Assembly (NCBI RefSeq): GCF_000281975.1
Contig: NZ_AKKE01000120.1
Coordinates: 1-33,412 of the forward strand
Length of the DNA stretch: 33,412 nucleotides
Reading direction: 5' to 3'
Source: Novosphingobium sp. AP12
GTDB lineage: Bacteria > Pseudomonadota > Alphaproteobacteria > Sphingomonadales > Sphingomonadaceae
Part shown: piece by piece, positions 8,240-15,799 of the stretch
Numbering within the stretch: position 1 is the stretch's first letter
How the letters are laid out: each line of letters begins with the position of its first letter
Translations under genes and position numbers: made by a program
The notes under the pieces: model-generated
What the model was told of the DNA's origin: nothing
Database searches by the model: none
The model's input: only the letters and a program-made list of their open reading frames with translations

Positions 8240-8488
8240 CTACTGGGCGGCCTTCTCGGCATTGAGCCGCTCGACAAGTTTTTCCACCTCGTCGGGATTG
8301 AGAACCTAGGTGCGGGTTTTGCGGCCTTCGCGGAACACGGGCTGCGTCAGCAGGATGCGCGACTGCTCCTTGGCGAAAGGCTTGAAGAGCGAGAAGTGCA
8401 TCACGCATTCGAGCAGTAGTCCGACGACCGGTGTCTTGCCATCCAGATCGATCAGCGTTGCGGGCTGGTCCCAGGGAATATTCATCAT
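8240..8488 (-). pseudogene. Small conserved-looking protein interrupted by an amber codon
   Basis: The reading frame from ATG 8488 (or 8485) encodes about 60 residues beginning MMNIPWDQPATLID, reaches TAG at 8306-8308 after REGRKTRT, and then continues in the same frame for 21 further codons (VLNPDEVEKLVERLNAEKAA-Q) to a TAG at 8240-8242. The downstream part is amphipathic and coding-like, so the natural product is probably about 81 aa with Trp (TGG) or Gln (CAG) where the amber now stands. I do not recognise the family. Either a point mutation, a sequencing error or readthrough explains it. Confidence 0.6.
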
Positions 8489-8624
8489 AGATCGCGCCTA
8501 TCGCGGGTTATGACGGATGCAAAGGCCCTTGTCTCGCTCGCAGACCGAGCGCCTGGTTCTGCGTGAAGGGGCGGGCCTAGAGTGCGGCCCCGATCCAATG
8601 CTTCATGTGAGCCATCACAAACCC

Positions 8625-8921
8625 TCAGGTCGCGGAAATAGGATTGAGGACGAAGGCGGTCCGCTCCGCGAGGTCATTGATTACGGCGAGATACGCTTGG
8701 AAATGCGGCGTCGCGCGGTGGGCCGCAACGGCGGCCGCGTCTACGTAAAGCTCATCAAGGAAGAAGCGGCCAGGCTCGCTCTGGTCCTGCCAGAGATCGT
8801 AGCGCAGATTGCCAGGTTCCGCCCGGCTGGAGTCGAGCATACCGTCGAGCAGGGTACGCAGCCGATCGGCTGCACCGGAACGAGCTGTAAGAACGGCGAC
8901 AATTTTCACGGAAGTAGGCAT
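8625..8921 (-). CDS. Putative antibiotic-biosynthesis monooxygenase (ABM/YgiN-like)
   Basis: Ninety-eight residues from the ATG at 8921, which has AAGGA 9 nt upstream; a longer reading frame exists but has no such signal. The sequence fits the dimeric ferredoxin-like ABM fold: VKIVAVLTARSG start, GNLRYDLWQD centre and FFLDELYVDAAAVAAHRAT, then FQAYL. Family members include quinol monooxygenases and haem-degrading enzymes, often cofactor-free. It lies 71 nt downstream of the PfpI-like gene, separated by a strong hairpin, so it may receive reduced read-through from that gene. Confidence 0.85.
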   Translation of the reverse strand: MPTSVKIVAVLTARSGAADRLRTLLDGMLDSSRAEPGNLRYDLWQDQSEPGRFFLDELYVDAAAVAAHRATPHFQAYLAVINDLAERTAFVLNPISAT

Positions 8922-8952
8922 GGTGCTGATCCTTATGGGAGGGTGGAAGAGA

Positions 8953-8977
8953 GTGGGGCCCACCCGAAGGGCCCCAC
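8953..8977 (-). terminator. Hairpin between PfpI-like and ABM genes
   Basis: A perfect 9-bp inverted repeat, GTGGGGCCC and GGGCCCCAC, with a 7-nt loop. On the minus strand it is followed by a pyrimidine-rich stretch (TCTCTTCC), so it resembles an intrinsic terminator or attenuator acting just after the PfpI-like stop at 8993. Confidence 0.6.
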
Positions 8978-8992
8978 CCGTCATGCGTGTGC

Positions 8993-9793
8993 TCATGCAG
9001 CAGCAGTGGAGCGGCCGAGCGCCTCGATCAACGCCTTGGCGAGCGCGTGATCGGAGGCAGGGTTCTGCCCCGTGATCAGCTCACGATCGACGACAACATT
9101 GGACGCGAAGTCACTCGGCGTAACCGAGACGTTCCCGCCGGCAATCCGCAACGCCTTTGGCATATCGAAGTAGAGTTCCCCCTTCAGCAGATGCTGCTCG
9201 GCGATCTTCTCTTCGCTCGCCGAGAAGACGGTCATCCGATAGCCTGCGTAGATCCAGCCTTCGGCCAAGTCGGCTGCCTTCGCCTCGTCGCCTTCGATCA
9301 GCGCCGCCCTGAAGGCGGGCGCGTCAGCGAGAGCCGCTGCGATGACGACCGGACCGTGGCAGAGCAGCGCGGTCGGCTTCCCAGTCGTATGGAAGTGGCG
9401 CAGGATGGCACCGGCATCGGGATCTTGCATCAAATCGACCACCGGCGCGTGGCCACCTGGCACGAACACACCGGCATAACCGTCGAGACCGCCTTCGATG
9501 ACAGACCGCAGTGTGCGCACGTCGTTCATGGCAGCGTGGTCGTCGAAGAAGCGTGACGCCCGATCATATGCGGCCTGATCGCCGCCGAAATGGTCGATCG
9601 TGTCGGAGACTTCATCGATGTGCGGCTTGGTTCCCTTGGGCGTGGCGAGCACGACCTCGTAGCCGGCGTCGATCAATGCCAGTGCGGGAATCGTCGTCTC
9701 GTTGAGGTACTGGCCGATCGTGGCGGTGCCGCCGCCGCGCAGTTCGATCCGCGTCGCGTTGGATCCGAGGATGAGTATTTTCGCCTTGGTCAT
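8993..9793 (-). CDS. DJ-1/PfpI superfamily protein
   Basis: A 266-aa protein from the ATG at 9793, which has GGAGG 6 nt upstream (18 upstream residues in the open frame lack support). It has the DJ-1/PfpI glutamine-amidotransferase-like fold: KILILGSN first strand, VFVPGGHAP, and the nucleophile elbow LLCHGPVV with Cys145-His146. Its length and inserts resemble the Hsp31/glyoxalase III branch, which detoxifies methylglyoxal, more than the short proteases; this is a judgement from overall layout only. It is transcribed away from the LysR gene at 9909, which is the obvious candidate regulator. Confidence 0.88.
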   Translation of the reverse strand: MTKAKILILGSNATRIELRGGGTATIGQYLNETTIPALALIDAGYEVVLATPKGTKPHIDEVSDTIDHFGGDQAAYDRASRFFDDHAAMNDVRTLRSVIEGGLDGYAGVFVPGGHAPVVDLMQDPDAGAILRHFHTTGKPTALLCHGPVVIAAALADAPAFRAALIEGDEAKAADLAEGWIYAGYRMTVFSASEEKIAEQHLLKGELYFDMPKALRIAGGNVSVTPSDFASNVVVDRELITGQNPASDHALAKALIEALGRSTAAA

Positions 9794-9874
9794 CTGAGCC
9801 TCCATTGTTTTGCAGCGCTCGCTGCCGACGAGAGGGAGATGGGGCATCCTGATATATTCGAGAAGTTTATTGTC

Positions 9875-9899
9875 TTGATGTTAGATATGCTCTCATCAA
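9875..9899. promoter_or_regulatory. Inverted repeat in LysR/PfpI divergent promoter region
   Basis: TTGATG and CATCAA form an inverted repeat with a 13-nt AT-rich centre, 10 nt before the LysR start and about 80 nt before the PfpI-like start. Position and symmetry suit a LysR-type autoregulatory operator, but no binding consensus is known for this protein. Confidence 0.4.
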
Positions 9900-9908
9900 T
9901 ATCACTGA

Positions 9909-10820
9909 ATGCGCTACGATCTCAATCTTCTGCCGGTCTTCGTTGCCTTGATGGAAGAGCGCAGCGTCACACGCGCGGCTGAGCGCGTAGGTATGACGCA
10001 ACCAGCGCTCTCCAATGCGCTGTCGCGCTTGCGGCTGATGTTGCAGGACCAGCTCTTCATCCGCGAGCGCTATGGTATGCAGCCGACTCCGGTTGCGCTC
10101 GAGCTGGCGCCCGCGATCGCTGACGCGCTGGCGCAGCTCGATGACGCGGTGCTCGGCCAACAGGGGTTTGATCCCGCCCAGGCCGAACGCCTTTTCACCG
10201 TCGCGCCGAACGGCTACGTCGAGTTCGTTCTGGTGCCGGCGATCGTTGCCCGGCTGCAGCAGGTCGCGCCAGGCATCAAGCTGCGGTTGACGCCTTATGG
10301 CAACGACCTCGGCGAGACCGGTGTCGTGTCCGGTACGACCGCACTGGTGCTCGGCCGCATCGTCGATCCACCAGACAATCTCGTTGTCCAGCATCTGATG
10401 GACGAGGGGCTTGCCTGTGCCGTGCGCGCGGATCATCCCGAGATCGGCGATACGATGACGCGCGAACAGTTCGAGAAGCTGAAGCACGTCAACATCATGC
10501 CGCCTGGGCGAATGCGGGCCGGCCTTTTCCAGGCGTTGGCGCAGCAGCAGCTCAAGCGCGACGTTGCCATTTCCGTGACCAATTTCTTCGCGGTCGCCGA
10601 GATGGTCGCGGTGACCGATTACTGCGCGACGTTGCCTTCGCTCATCTGCCGGCGGCTGATGCAGGACCCGCGGTTAAAGATCCTGCCCTCACCCGTCGAT
10701 CTCGGCAGCTTCCCTGTCGAGATGGCTTGGCACGTCCGCTACCGACATGACCCGGCTCACCGCTGGTTGAGAGCACTGATCCAGGACGTCGCGATGCAGC
10801 TTAAAGGCGACGCTCACTGA
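9909..10820 (+). CDS. LysR-family transcriptional regulator
   Basis: A 303-aa LysR regulator. Residues 1-60 form the winged helix-turn-helix (DLNLLPVFVALMEERSVTRA, MTQPALSNALSRLR), and about 90-300 the periplasmic-binding-protein-like effector domain. The N-terminal DLNLL and the PHVNIMPPGR-type centre recall the NodD/NahR/LinR branch, which senses aromatic compounds or other small ligands; this sub-assignment is tentative. It is divergent from the PfpI-like and ABM genes, with a 115-nt shared promoter region carrying an inverted repeat. Confidence 0.93.
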   Translation: MRYDLNLLPVFVALMEERSVTRAAERVGMTQPALSNALSRLRLMLQDQLFIRERYGMQPTPVALELAPAIADALAQLDDAVLGQQGFDPAQAERLFTVAPNGYVEFVLVPAIVARLQQVAPGIKLRLTPYGNDLGETGVVSGTTALVLGRIVDPPDNLVVQHLMDEGLACAVRADHPEIGDTMTREQFEKLKHVNIMPPGRMRAGLFQALAQQQLKRDVAISVTNFFAVAEMVAVTDYCATLPSLICRRLMQDPRLKILPSPVDLGSFPVEMAWHVRYRHDPAHRWLRALIQDVAMQLKGDAH

Positions 10821-11142
10821 GCGCACCCGAGTATGGTGCGGCGCGGTGCCTGATCGCTCCGATGACCGACAACAACGGCCTATCCGGGATCTGCGCAGGG
10901 CCGAGTTCCAAATGGGGTGAGCTAATCTATATATGCCGGAATAGCGGACGGTCTCCACCCAGGCGGCGAAAATTGGTCGTTGGGTGTATGCCTAGAGTCG
11001 CGACCTACCACTATCGTCCTGCCCAACTCGAATGTCGCCCTGATTGCAGACGTTCCGGACTCAAAATTGCTTTCACAGTTCCGCCCGTTCATTCAGGTGA
11101 GATTTTGCTTGATGAAGAGACTGACAAGGCACTGCTGAAGAT
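10821..11142. other. Non-coding stretch with weak hairpin and a dispersed repeat copy
   Basis: I find no supportable gene here. A 6-bp inverted repeat CGCACC/GGTGCG at 10822-10840 lies right after the LysR stop and could weakly terminate it. The right part holds copy A of the dispersed repeat at 11035-11094. The open frame on the plus strand from 10862 has low-complexity, Arg/Pro/Cys-rich content and runs into the DUF1348 gene. Confidence 0.6.
11035..11094. repeat. Dispersed intergenic repeat, copy A
   Basis: Shares the core GCCCTGATTGCAGACGTTCC with copies near 24807 and 26450, then CAAAATTG and a GTTCATTC-like end. Similarity spans about 55-60 bp with substitutions and small indels. All three copies are between genes. 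Confidence 0.6.
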
Positions 11143-11613
11143 TCAAAGCCCTAGCATCTCTAAACCCGGATGGTCATCGGGCCGGCGACCGGAGGCCCAG
11201 TGAAATAGCCGGTCCTCTTCGCCGATAGGCGCATCATTGATGCAAGCCAAACGCCGCCGCATGAGCCCGTTGTCATCGAAGTCCCAGTTCTCGTTGCCGT
11301 GAGAACGGAACCACTTGCCGCTGTCGTTATGCCATTCGTATGCGAACCGGACGGCGATGCGGTTGTCGCTGAACGCCCACAGCTCTTTGATGAGCCGGTA
11401 GTCCAGCTCCCGCTGCCACTTGCGGGTCAGGAATGCGACGATGGCATCCCGACCGGTCATAAACTCGGCGCGGTTCCGCCAGTGGCTACCTGGCGCATAA
11501 GCCAGCGCCACCTTCGCGGGGTCGCGGCTGTTCCAGCCATCTTCGGCAAGACGGACCTTCTTGGTCGCCGTCTCGAGCGTGAATGGCGGCAGGGGTGGGC
11601 GCGGGGCATCCAT
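11143..11613 (-). CDS. DUF1348 / NTF2-like protein
   Basis: A 156-aa NTF2-like protein of the DUF1348 type, a small cone-shaped alpha+beta fold with an internal pocket. Family landmarks: [48 protein letters not shown] and [18 protein letters not shown]. No biochemical function is established that I can name; NTF2-like proteins of this size can be isomerases, hydrolases or binding proteins. GAGGAG lies 7 nt before the ATG, overlapping the end of the PNPOx-like gene 11 nt upstream. It is last in the seven-gene minus-strand cluster. Confidence 0.92.
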   Translation of the reverse strand: MDAPRPPLPPFTLETATKKVRLAEDGWNSRDPAKVALAYAPGSHWRNRAEFMTGRDAIVAFLTRKWQRELDYRLIKELWAFSDNRIAVRFAYEWHNDSGKWFRSHGNENWDFDDNGLMRRRLACINDAPIGEEDRLFHWASGRRPDDHPGLEMLGL

Positions 11614-11624
11614 AGGGGTTCTCC

Positions 11625-12182
11625 TCAGTCACCGAGCCGACCGCGTAGCAGTTCGTTTTCAGCCTCCAGCGCGGCAATGCGCTCGTGCAGCGGGCGGACG
11701 GCTCGCGCGATCTCGTCTTCGGTGAAGCGCGGGGTGATGTGCTGCGGGCAATTCCAGTCGAACGCAGCGAGGCGAAGCCGGAAGATACGTTCGAGCTTCG
11801 CCTTGTAGCGTTCGTCCTTGACCAGATCAGTGAGCGCCGGATCAGCGTCCAGCGTTAGTTTCTCGACATGGGCATAGATCTTGAGCCGGGCGCGGCGGGG
11901 ATAGTCCACCAAGATCAGGCAGGCCCGGTCGTTCGCCGCCAAGTTGCCGGTGCTGATGTACTGCCGGTTGCCGCGGTAGTCGGCAAATGCCAGCGTGCTC
12001 TCGTCGACCAACTTGAGGAACCCCGCCGGCCCGCCGCGATGCTGGACATAGGGCCAGCCCGTCTCCGACACGGTCGCGATGTAGAAGGTGTCGCGCTGCG
12101 CGATGAACGTCGCTTCCTGGGCCGTGAACCGATCAGATTCCCGATCCCCCTCGAAATACTCCCACTGCCGCGCCGCGCCCAT
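11625..12182 (-). CDS. Pyridoxamine 5'-phosphate oxidase-like FMN-binding protein
   Basis: A 185-aa split-barrel flavin-binding protein: [20 protein letters not shown] and [16 protein letters not shown] are the FMN-contact strands of the PNPOx-like family. The C-terminal 40 residues are helical and charged ([16 protein letters not shown]), possibly a short coiled coil. It is not the vitamin B6 enzyme by its overall form; relatives reduce or bind flavin or F420 substrates. It sits 75 nt after the isochorismatase-like gene and 11 nt before the DUF1348 gene, so cotranscription with the latter is likely. Confidence 0.88.
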   Translation of the reverse strand: MGAARQWEYFEGDRESDRFTAQEATFIAQRDTFYIATVSETGWPYVQHRGGPAGFLKLVDESTLAFADYRGNRQYISTGNLAANDRACLILVDYPRRARLKIYAHVEKLTLDADPALTDLVKDERYKAKLERIFRLRLAAFDWNCPQHITPRFTEDEIARAVRPLHERIAALEAENELLRGRLGD

Positions 12183-12257
12183 GTCGGCCTGTACCGACCG
12201 GACGCTGGGGGTTATCGCGATATCGAGAAATCCGTAAGAAATCGTCCGTCTCCCAGA

Positions 12258-12938
12258 TCACCCCGCCTGTCTGGCAGCTTTCTGCGCGCCCTGGTAGCTC
12301 TCCATCACCGCCGCGTAGTTCGGCGCCACGAGCCCGTAAAGCTGCGCCAGTTCGGCGGCTTCCGGCCGCGCCCAGGTGCGGTGGAGCTCGGACAACAGCG
12401 CGTTGGTCGAGGTTGGTTTCACGCCGCCCTGCACGAAACGGGCGAGCGACACGCGCGATACCATTTCGCTCGGATCCCCGGACGCGTCGATGACGGCATA
12501 GACATCGTACCCCGCAGCGCGCGCATCCAGCGCGGGGAACATCACGCAGACGCTGGTCCAGACGCCGGCCATGACGAGGGTCTTGCGTCCGGTCGCCTCG
12601 ACCTCGGCCACGAAGTCGGCATTGTCCCAGGCGTTCACCTCGCCCTTTCGCGGAACGTAGACGGCATGCGGTGCGTCCCGATGGATCTCCGGCATCAGTG
12701 GGCCATTGCTCCCGGTCGGCTCCGAGGCAGTGGTGATGACCGGAATCTTGAGCAGAGTGCAGAGCCTGGCGATCATTTCCACGTTGCGGCGCAGGTCAGC
12801 CACAGCGATGTCCTTGACCGTCTGGAACAGGCCTGCCTGGTGATCGAGAAGTAGCACCAGCGTGTCGGCGGGATCCAGCAGCGCAGCGCCGCCGCCGGTG
12901 GGAAGGACGCTCGATTGTGCGGTCGACGAAGAGGCCAT
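12258..12938 (-). CDS. Isochorismatase-family cysteine hydrolase (YcaC-like)
   Basis: A 226-aa cysteine hydrolase of the isochorismatase superfamily. The probable triad is Asp32 (LLLDHQAG), Lys98 (VPRKGEVNAW) and Cys131 (VWTSVCV); the N-terminal part and GNAL/TSTNAL-like C-terminus resemble YcaC. Substrates in this superfamily include nicotinamide, biuret, isochorismate and unknown amides. I chose the ATG at 12938 because GGAG is 7 nt upstream; the ATG at 12944 lies too close to it. It starts 2 nt after the alpha/beta hydrolase stop, so the pair is coupled. Confidence 0.9.
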   Translation of the reverse strand: MASSSTAQSSVLPTGGGAALLDPADTLVLLLDHQAGLFQTVKDIAVADLRRNVEMIARLCTLLKIPVITTASEPTGSNGPLMPEIHRDAPHAVYVPRKGEVNAWDNADFVAEVEATGRKTLVMAGVWTSVCVMFPALDARAAGYDVYAVIDASGDPSEMVSRVSLARFVQGGVKPTSTNALLSELHRTWARPEAAELAQLYGLVAPNYAAVMESYQGAQKAARQAG

Positions 12939-12940
12939 GA

Positions 12941-13864
12941 TCATTCTCCTTCGGTTTGATGGGTGTCGAGGGCCATTCCGGCCAGGAGGTGCCGCTCCAG
13001 GAAACCGCGGATCAGCGGCACCATCTCGTCGGCCTTGTCTTCCAGCGCGAAGTGTCCGGTGTCGAGGAGATGAAGCTCCGCCTCGGGCAGATCGCGCAGG
13101 AAAGCGTGCGCGCCCTCGGGCGCGAAGATCGTATCGGCGGCGCCCCACAGGATCAGCGCAGGCGGCTGAAATGCTCTGAAGTAAGCGTGAAAATCGGGGT
13201 AGAGCGCAAGGTTCGTTCGGTAGTCGTAGATGATTGCGAACTGGATCGCGACCGCTCCGGGACGATCCAGGAACAGCTGGTCGTGCAGCCACGCCGCGGG
13301 GTCGATCCGCGCCGGATTTTTGACGCCGGCGGTATATTGGAAACGCGTGCCCTCCAGTCTCAGGAAGGGTCGCATGGCATCGCGGTTGGCAGCGCTGTTG
13401 TCGGCCCACAGCGCCCGCGTCGGCTCCCAGAACGCCTGCATCCCCTCTTCATAGGCGTTGCCGTTCTGTACGATCAGCGCAGAGACACGCTCGGGATGCG
13501 CCAGAGCCAGCCGAAAGCCTGTCGGCGCGCCGTAATCCATCACGAAGAGCGCATAGCGAACAATCCCGAGTTGCCCGAGCAGTCCATCCACCACTTCGGC
13601 GAAATGCGCGAAGCCATAGTCGAACGTCTCCTGCGGCGGCATGGCCGACAGGCCAAACCCCGGGAGATCAGGCGCGATGACATGATAGCGATCCGCCAGC
13701 GCCGGGATGAGGTTGCGGAACATGTGCGACGAGCTTGGAAAGCCGTGAAGAAGAACCAGGGCGGGCGCGCCGACCGGTCCCGCCTCGCGGTAGAAGATCT
13801 CCAGCCCCTCGACCATCGCCGTGCGGTGGTAGGTGACGGGCAGTTGGGGCGGTGCAGGGCCCAT
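12941..13864 (-). CDS. Asp-nucleophile alpha/beta hydrolase (epoxide hydrolase/dehalogenase-like), cytoplasmic
   Basis: A 307-aa alpha/beta hydrolase. The oxyanion-loop motif [15 protein letters not shown] precedes the nucleophile elbow VMDYGAP with Asp110, and the catalytic His lies in [11 protein letters not shown]. An Asp nucleophile places it with epoxide hydrolases and haloalkane dehalogenases, not esterases. No signal peptide. The ATG at 13864 begins one nt after the upstream gene's stop. It is a clear paralogue of the exported hydrolase at 14646-15620 (shared blocks include [15 protein letters not shown] and LIVQNGNAY). Confidence 0.9.
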   Translation of the reverse strand: MGPAPPQLPVTYHRTAMVEGLEIFYREAGPVGAPALVLLHGFPSSSHMFRNLIPALADRYHVIAPDLPGFGLSAMPPQETFDYGFAHFAEVVDGLLGQLGIVRYALFVMDYGAPTGFRLALAHPERVSALIVQNGNAYEEGMQAFWEPTRALWADNSAANRDAMRPFLRLEGTRFQYTAGVKNPARIDPAAWLHDQLFLDRPGAVAIQFAIIYDYRTNLALYPDFHAYFRAFQPPALILWGAADTIFAPEGAHAFLRDLPEAELHLLDTGHFALEDKADEMVPLIRGFLERHLLAGMALDTHQTEGE

Positions 13865-13865
13865 G

Positions 13866-14603
13866 CTAAGCTGAGTCCGCGGCGTCTTCGATGAAGGCCG
13901 CGACTTTCTCGGGATGAGCCAGCATGACCGCGTGGCTGCTGTCGATCTCGACGAGGCGAGCGCCCATCCTCTCGGCCATCCGGCGCTGCGCACTGGGCGG
14001 GATCATCAGGTCGCCGGTGGCAAGCAGGTAATGTGTCGGCTTCGTCTGCCACGCGACCCGCGTCGTCTGCGCGGTCACCGCTTCGAGCCCCCAGGGTACC
14101 TGGGCGGCCGCCATGAAGCGAGTCGTACCGGGATCGACGTCGGAGGCGAAGGCTTCGGGGAACTTTTCGGGGTCGACGATCAGGAACCCATCCTGCGGCG
14201 GCAACAGCGGCGCCTTGGCCTCTTCCGGCTCGGCTGGCTGCTCGTTCAGCGCGGCGACGGATTCGCCCACATCCGGCGCGAAGGCGGCGATATAGGCGAC
14301 CGCCCTCACCCTGACATCGTCGCCGGCGGCGGTCACCACGGCGCCGCCGTAGCTGTGGCCCACGAGCACGACGGGATACCGGGCCATGGCGATCACTCGC
14401 TCGGTCGCCGCGACATCACCTTCAAGGGTGATCGTCGGGTTCTGCACAACCAGAACCTCATGGCCGCGAGCGGTCAGGATATCGTAGACCGCCCGCCAGC
14501 CCGACCCATCCACGAACGCGCCGTGCACCAGCACGATCGAAACAGCCGTTCCAGGGGCCTGTGCTGCGCCGTCTCCCGGGAGACCAGATAGGTCGATTGT
14601 CAT
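13866..14603 (-). CDS. Ser alpha/beta hydrolase, salicylate-esterase-like
   Basis: A compact 245-aa alpha/beta hydrolase without a large cap. VLVHGAFVDGSGW forms the oxyanion region; GHSYGG carries the nucleophile Ser84; SSHAVMLAHPE supplies the His. This architecture matches plant methylsalicylate esterase-like bacterial hydrolases. AAGGA precedes the ATG. It lies between two Asp-nucleophile paralogues, downstream of the exported one by 42 nt, and is presumably in the same transcript. The substrate is unknown. Confidence 0.9.
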   Translation of the reverse strand: MTIDLSGLPGDGAAQAPGTAVSIVLVHGAFVDGSGWRAVYDILTARGHEVLVVQNPTITLEGDVAATERVIAMARYPVVLVGHSYGGAVVTAAGDDVRVRAVAYIAAFAPDVGESVAALNEQPAEPEEAKAPLLPPQDGFLIVDPEKFPEAFASDVDPGTTRFMAAAQVPWGLEAVTAQTTRVAWQTKPTHYLLATGDLMIPPSAQRRMAERMGARLVEIDSSHAVMLAHPEKVAAFIEDAADSA

Positions 14604-14645
14604 GTGCGTTCCTTCCTCGGGTCACAAATCGGATGATCGCCGGTA

Positions 14646-15620
14646 CTATTTGCAGAGCTTGCGATCGAGGAAGTCGCGGATCAGCGGCGCCATGACGTCG
14701 AGCTTGTCCTCCAGCGCGAAATGGCCGCTGTCGAGGATGTGCATCTCCGCCTTTGGCAGGTCTCGCAGATAGGGAGGCGCACCGGCTTCCGGGAAGATAT
14801 TGTCGTTCTTGCCCCAGACGATCAGCGTAGGCGGCTGATACTTGCGGAAGAACGCCTGGAATTGCGGGTAGAGGGGTACGTTCGAGCCGTAGTCGCCAAG
14901 CATGTCGAGCTGTATGTCCCGATTGCCGGGGCGATCGAGCAGAGCCTGATCCTGTACCCAGTTGTCCGGGCTGATGCGCGCGACATCGCCCATGCCATCG
15001 GTATACTGGAACTTGGTGATATCGAGTGTCACCAAACCGTTCAGTGCGTCGCGGTTGTTATGCGAACGATCGCGCCAGTAAACCTTGATCGGATCCCAGA
15101 ACGGGGACTGCAGGCCCTCGTCGTAAGCGTTGCCGTTTTGCACAATCAATCCGCTGACGCGTTCCGGATGCTTGAGAGCCAAGCGGTAACCGATAGGGGC
15201 ACCGTAATCCATTACGTACATCGCGTAACGCTCGGCGCCCAGCCTCGTCACGAGCTTGTCGACAATGTCGGCCTGGCTGGCGAAGGTGTACGAGAACTTG
15301 GTATGGTCGGGCGCATCGCTCTGGCCATAGCCAGGATAATCGGGCGCGATCACGCGATAGCGATCCGCAAGCAGCGGGATCAGGTTGCGGAACATGTGCG
15401 ACGAGGTCGGGAACCCGTGGAGCAGCAGCAGTACAGGCGCGTCGGCAGGGCCGGCCTCGCGGTAGAATACGTTGACGCCGTCGATCTTAACCGACCGGTA
15501 GTGGATGACCGGCACCGCATTGGCTGCGAGTCCGCTTGCGGCCGCCGGACAAGTAGTTTGCGCCGCCGCCGGACCGGCGAAGACGGAACAGCCGAGCATG
15601 AGTGCGAGGAGATGCTTCAT
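14646..15620 (-). CDS. Exported Asp-nucleophile alpha/beta hydrolase
   Basis: A 324-aa protein whose ATG at 15620 follows GGAGG by 6 nt. It opens with a Sec signal peptide ([16 protein letters not shown], cleavage near AAA-Q), so the mature enzyme is probably periplasmic. The body parallels the 12941-13864 gene: [15 protein letters not shown], nucleophile Asp138 in VMDYGAP, and His in [11 protein letters not shown]. An exported and a cytoplasmic version of the same hydrolase in one cluster, next to an outer-membrane receptor, suggests stepwise or compartmented processing of one compound class. Confidence 0.9.
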   Translation of the reverse strand: MKHLLALMLGCSVFAGPAAAQTTCPAAASGLAANAVPVIHYRSVKIDGVNVFYREAGPADAPVLLLLHGFPTSSHMFRNLIPLLADRYRVIAPDYPGYGQSDAPDHTKFSYTFASQADIVDKLVTRLGAERYAMYVMDYGAPIGYRLALKHPERVSGLIVQNGNAYDEGLQSPFWDPIKVYWRDRSHNNRDALNGLVTLDITKFQYTDGMGDVARISPDNWVQDQALLDRPGNRDIQLDMLGDYGSNVPLYPQFQAFFRKYQPPTLIVWGKNDNIFPEAGAPPYLRDLPKAEMHILDSGHFALEDKLDVMAPLIRDFLDRKLCK

Positions 15621-15799
15621 GTAGTCCTCCATTCGAACCGGCAGGTCGCCCCTGGCGCCGTCTTGCTCCCTGGGTTGGCCGATACCCGAGACTATCGCGC
15701 TCGCCCATGTCGCTTCAATTCTCTGTTGGTCTATCAACAATACATATAAGTCGTGCGGGTCTATACTTTCGTGGAAGGCGTATGTCCGTTCGCGCAAGA
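15621..15799. other. Gap between receptor and exported hydrolase, with inverted repeat
   Basis: No gene is visible in this 179-nt stretch. TGTTG (15724-15728) and CAACA (15735-15739) form a short inverted repeat that could be an operator for an internal promoter. The open frame running upstream from the hydrolase start lacks coding character. Confidence 0.45.

Noticed and set aside
10862..11203. Plus-strand open frame of 113 codons after the LysR gene
   Set aside because: No ribosome site or domain, contains repeat copy A and runs into the DUF1348 gene on the other strand.
15621..15797. N-terminal extension of the exported hydrolase to 15797
   Set aside because: The ATG at 15620 has GGAGG and begins a clean signal peptide; the extension would bury it.
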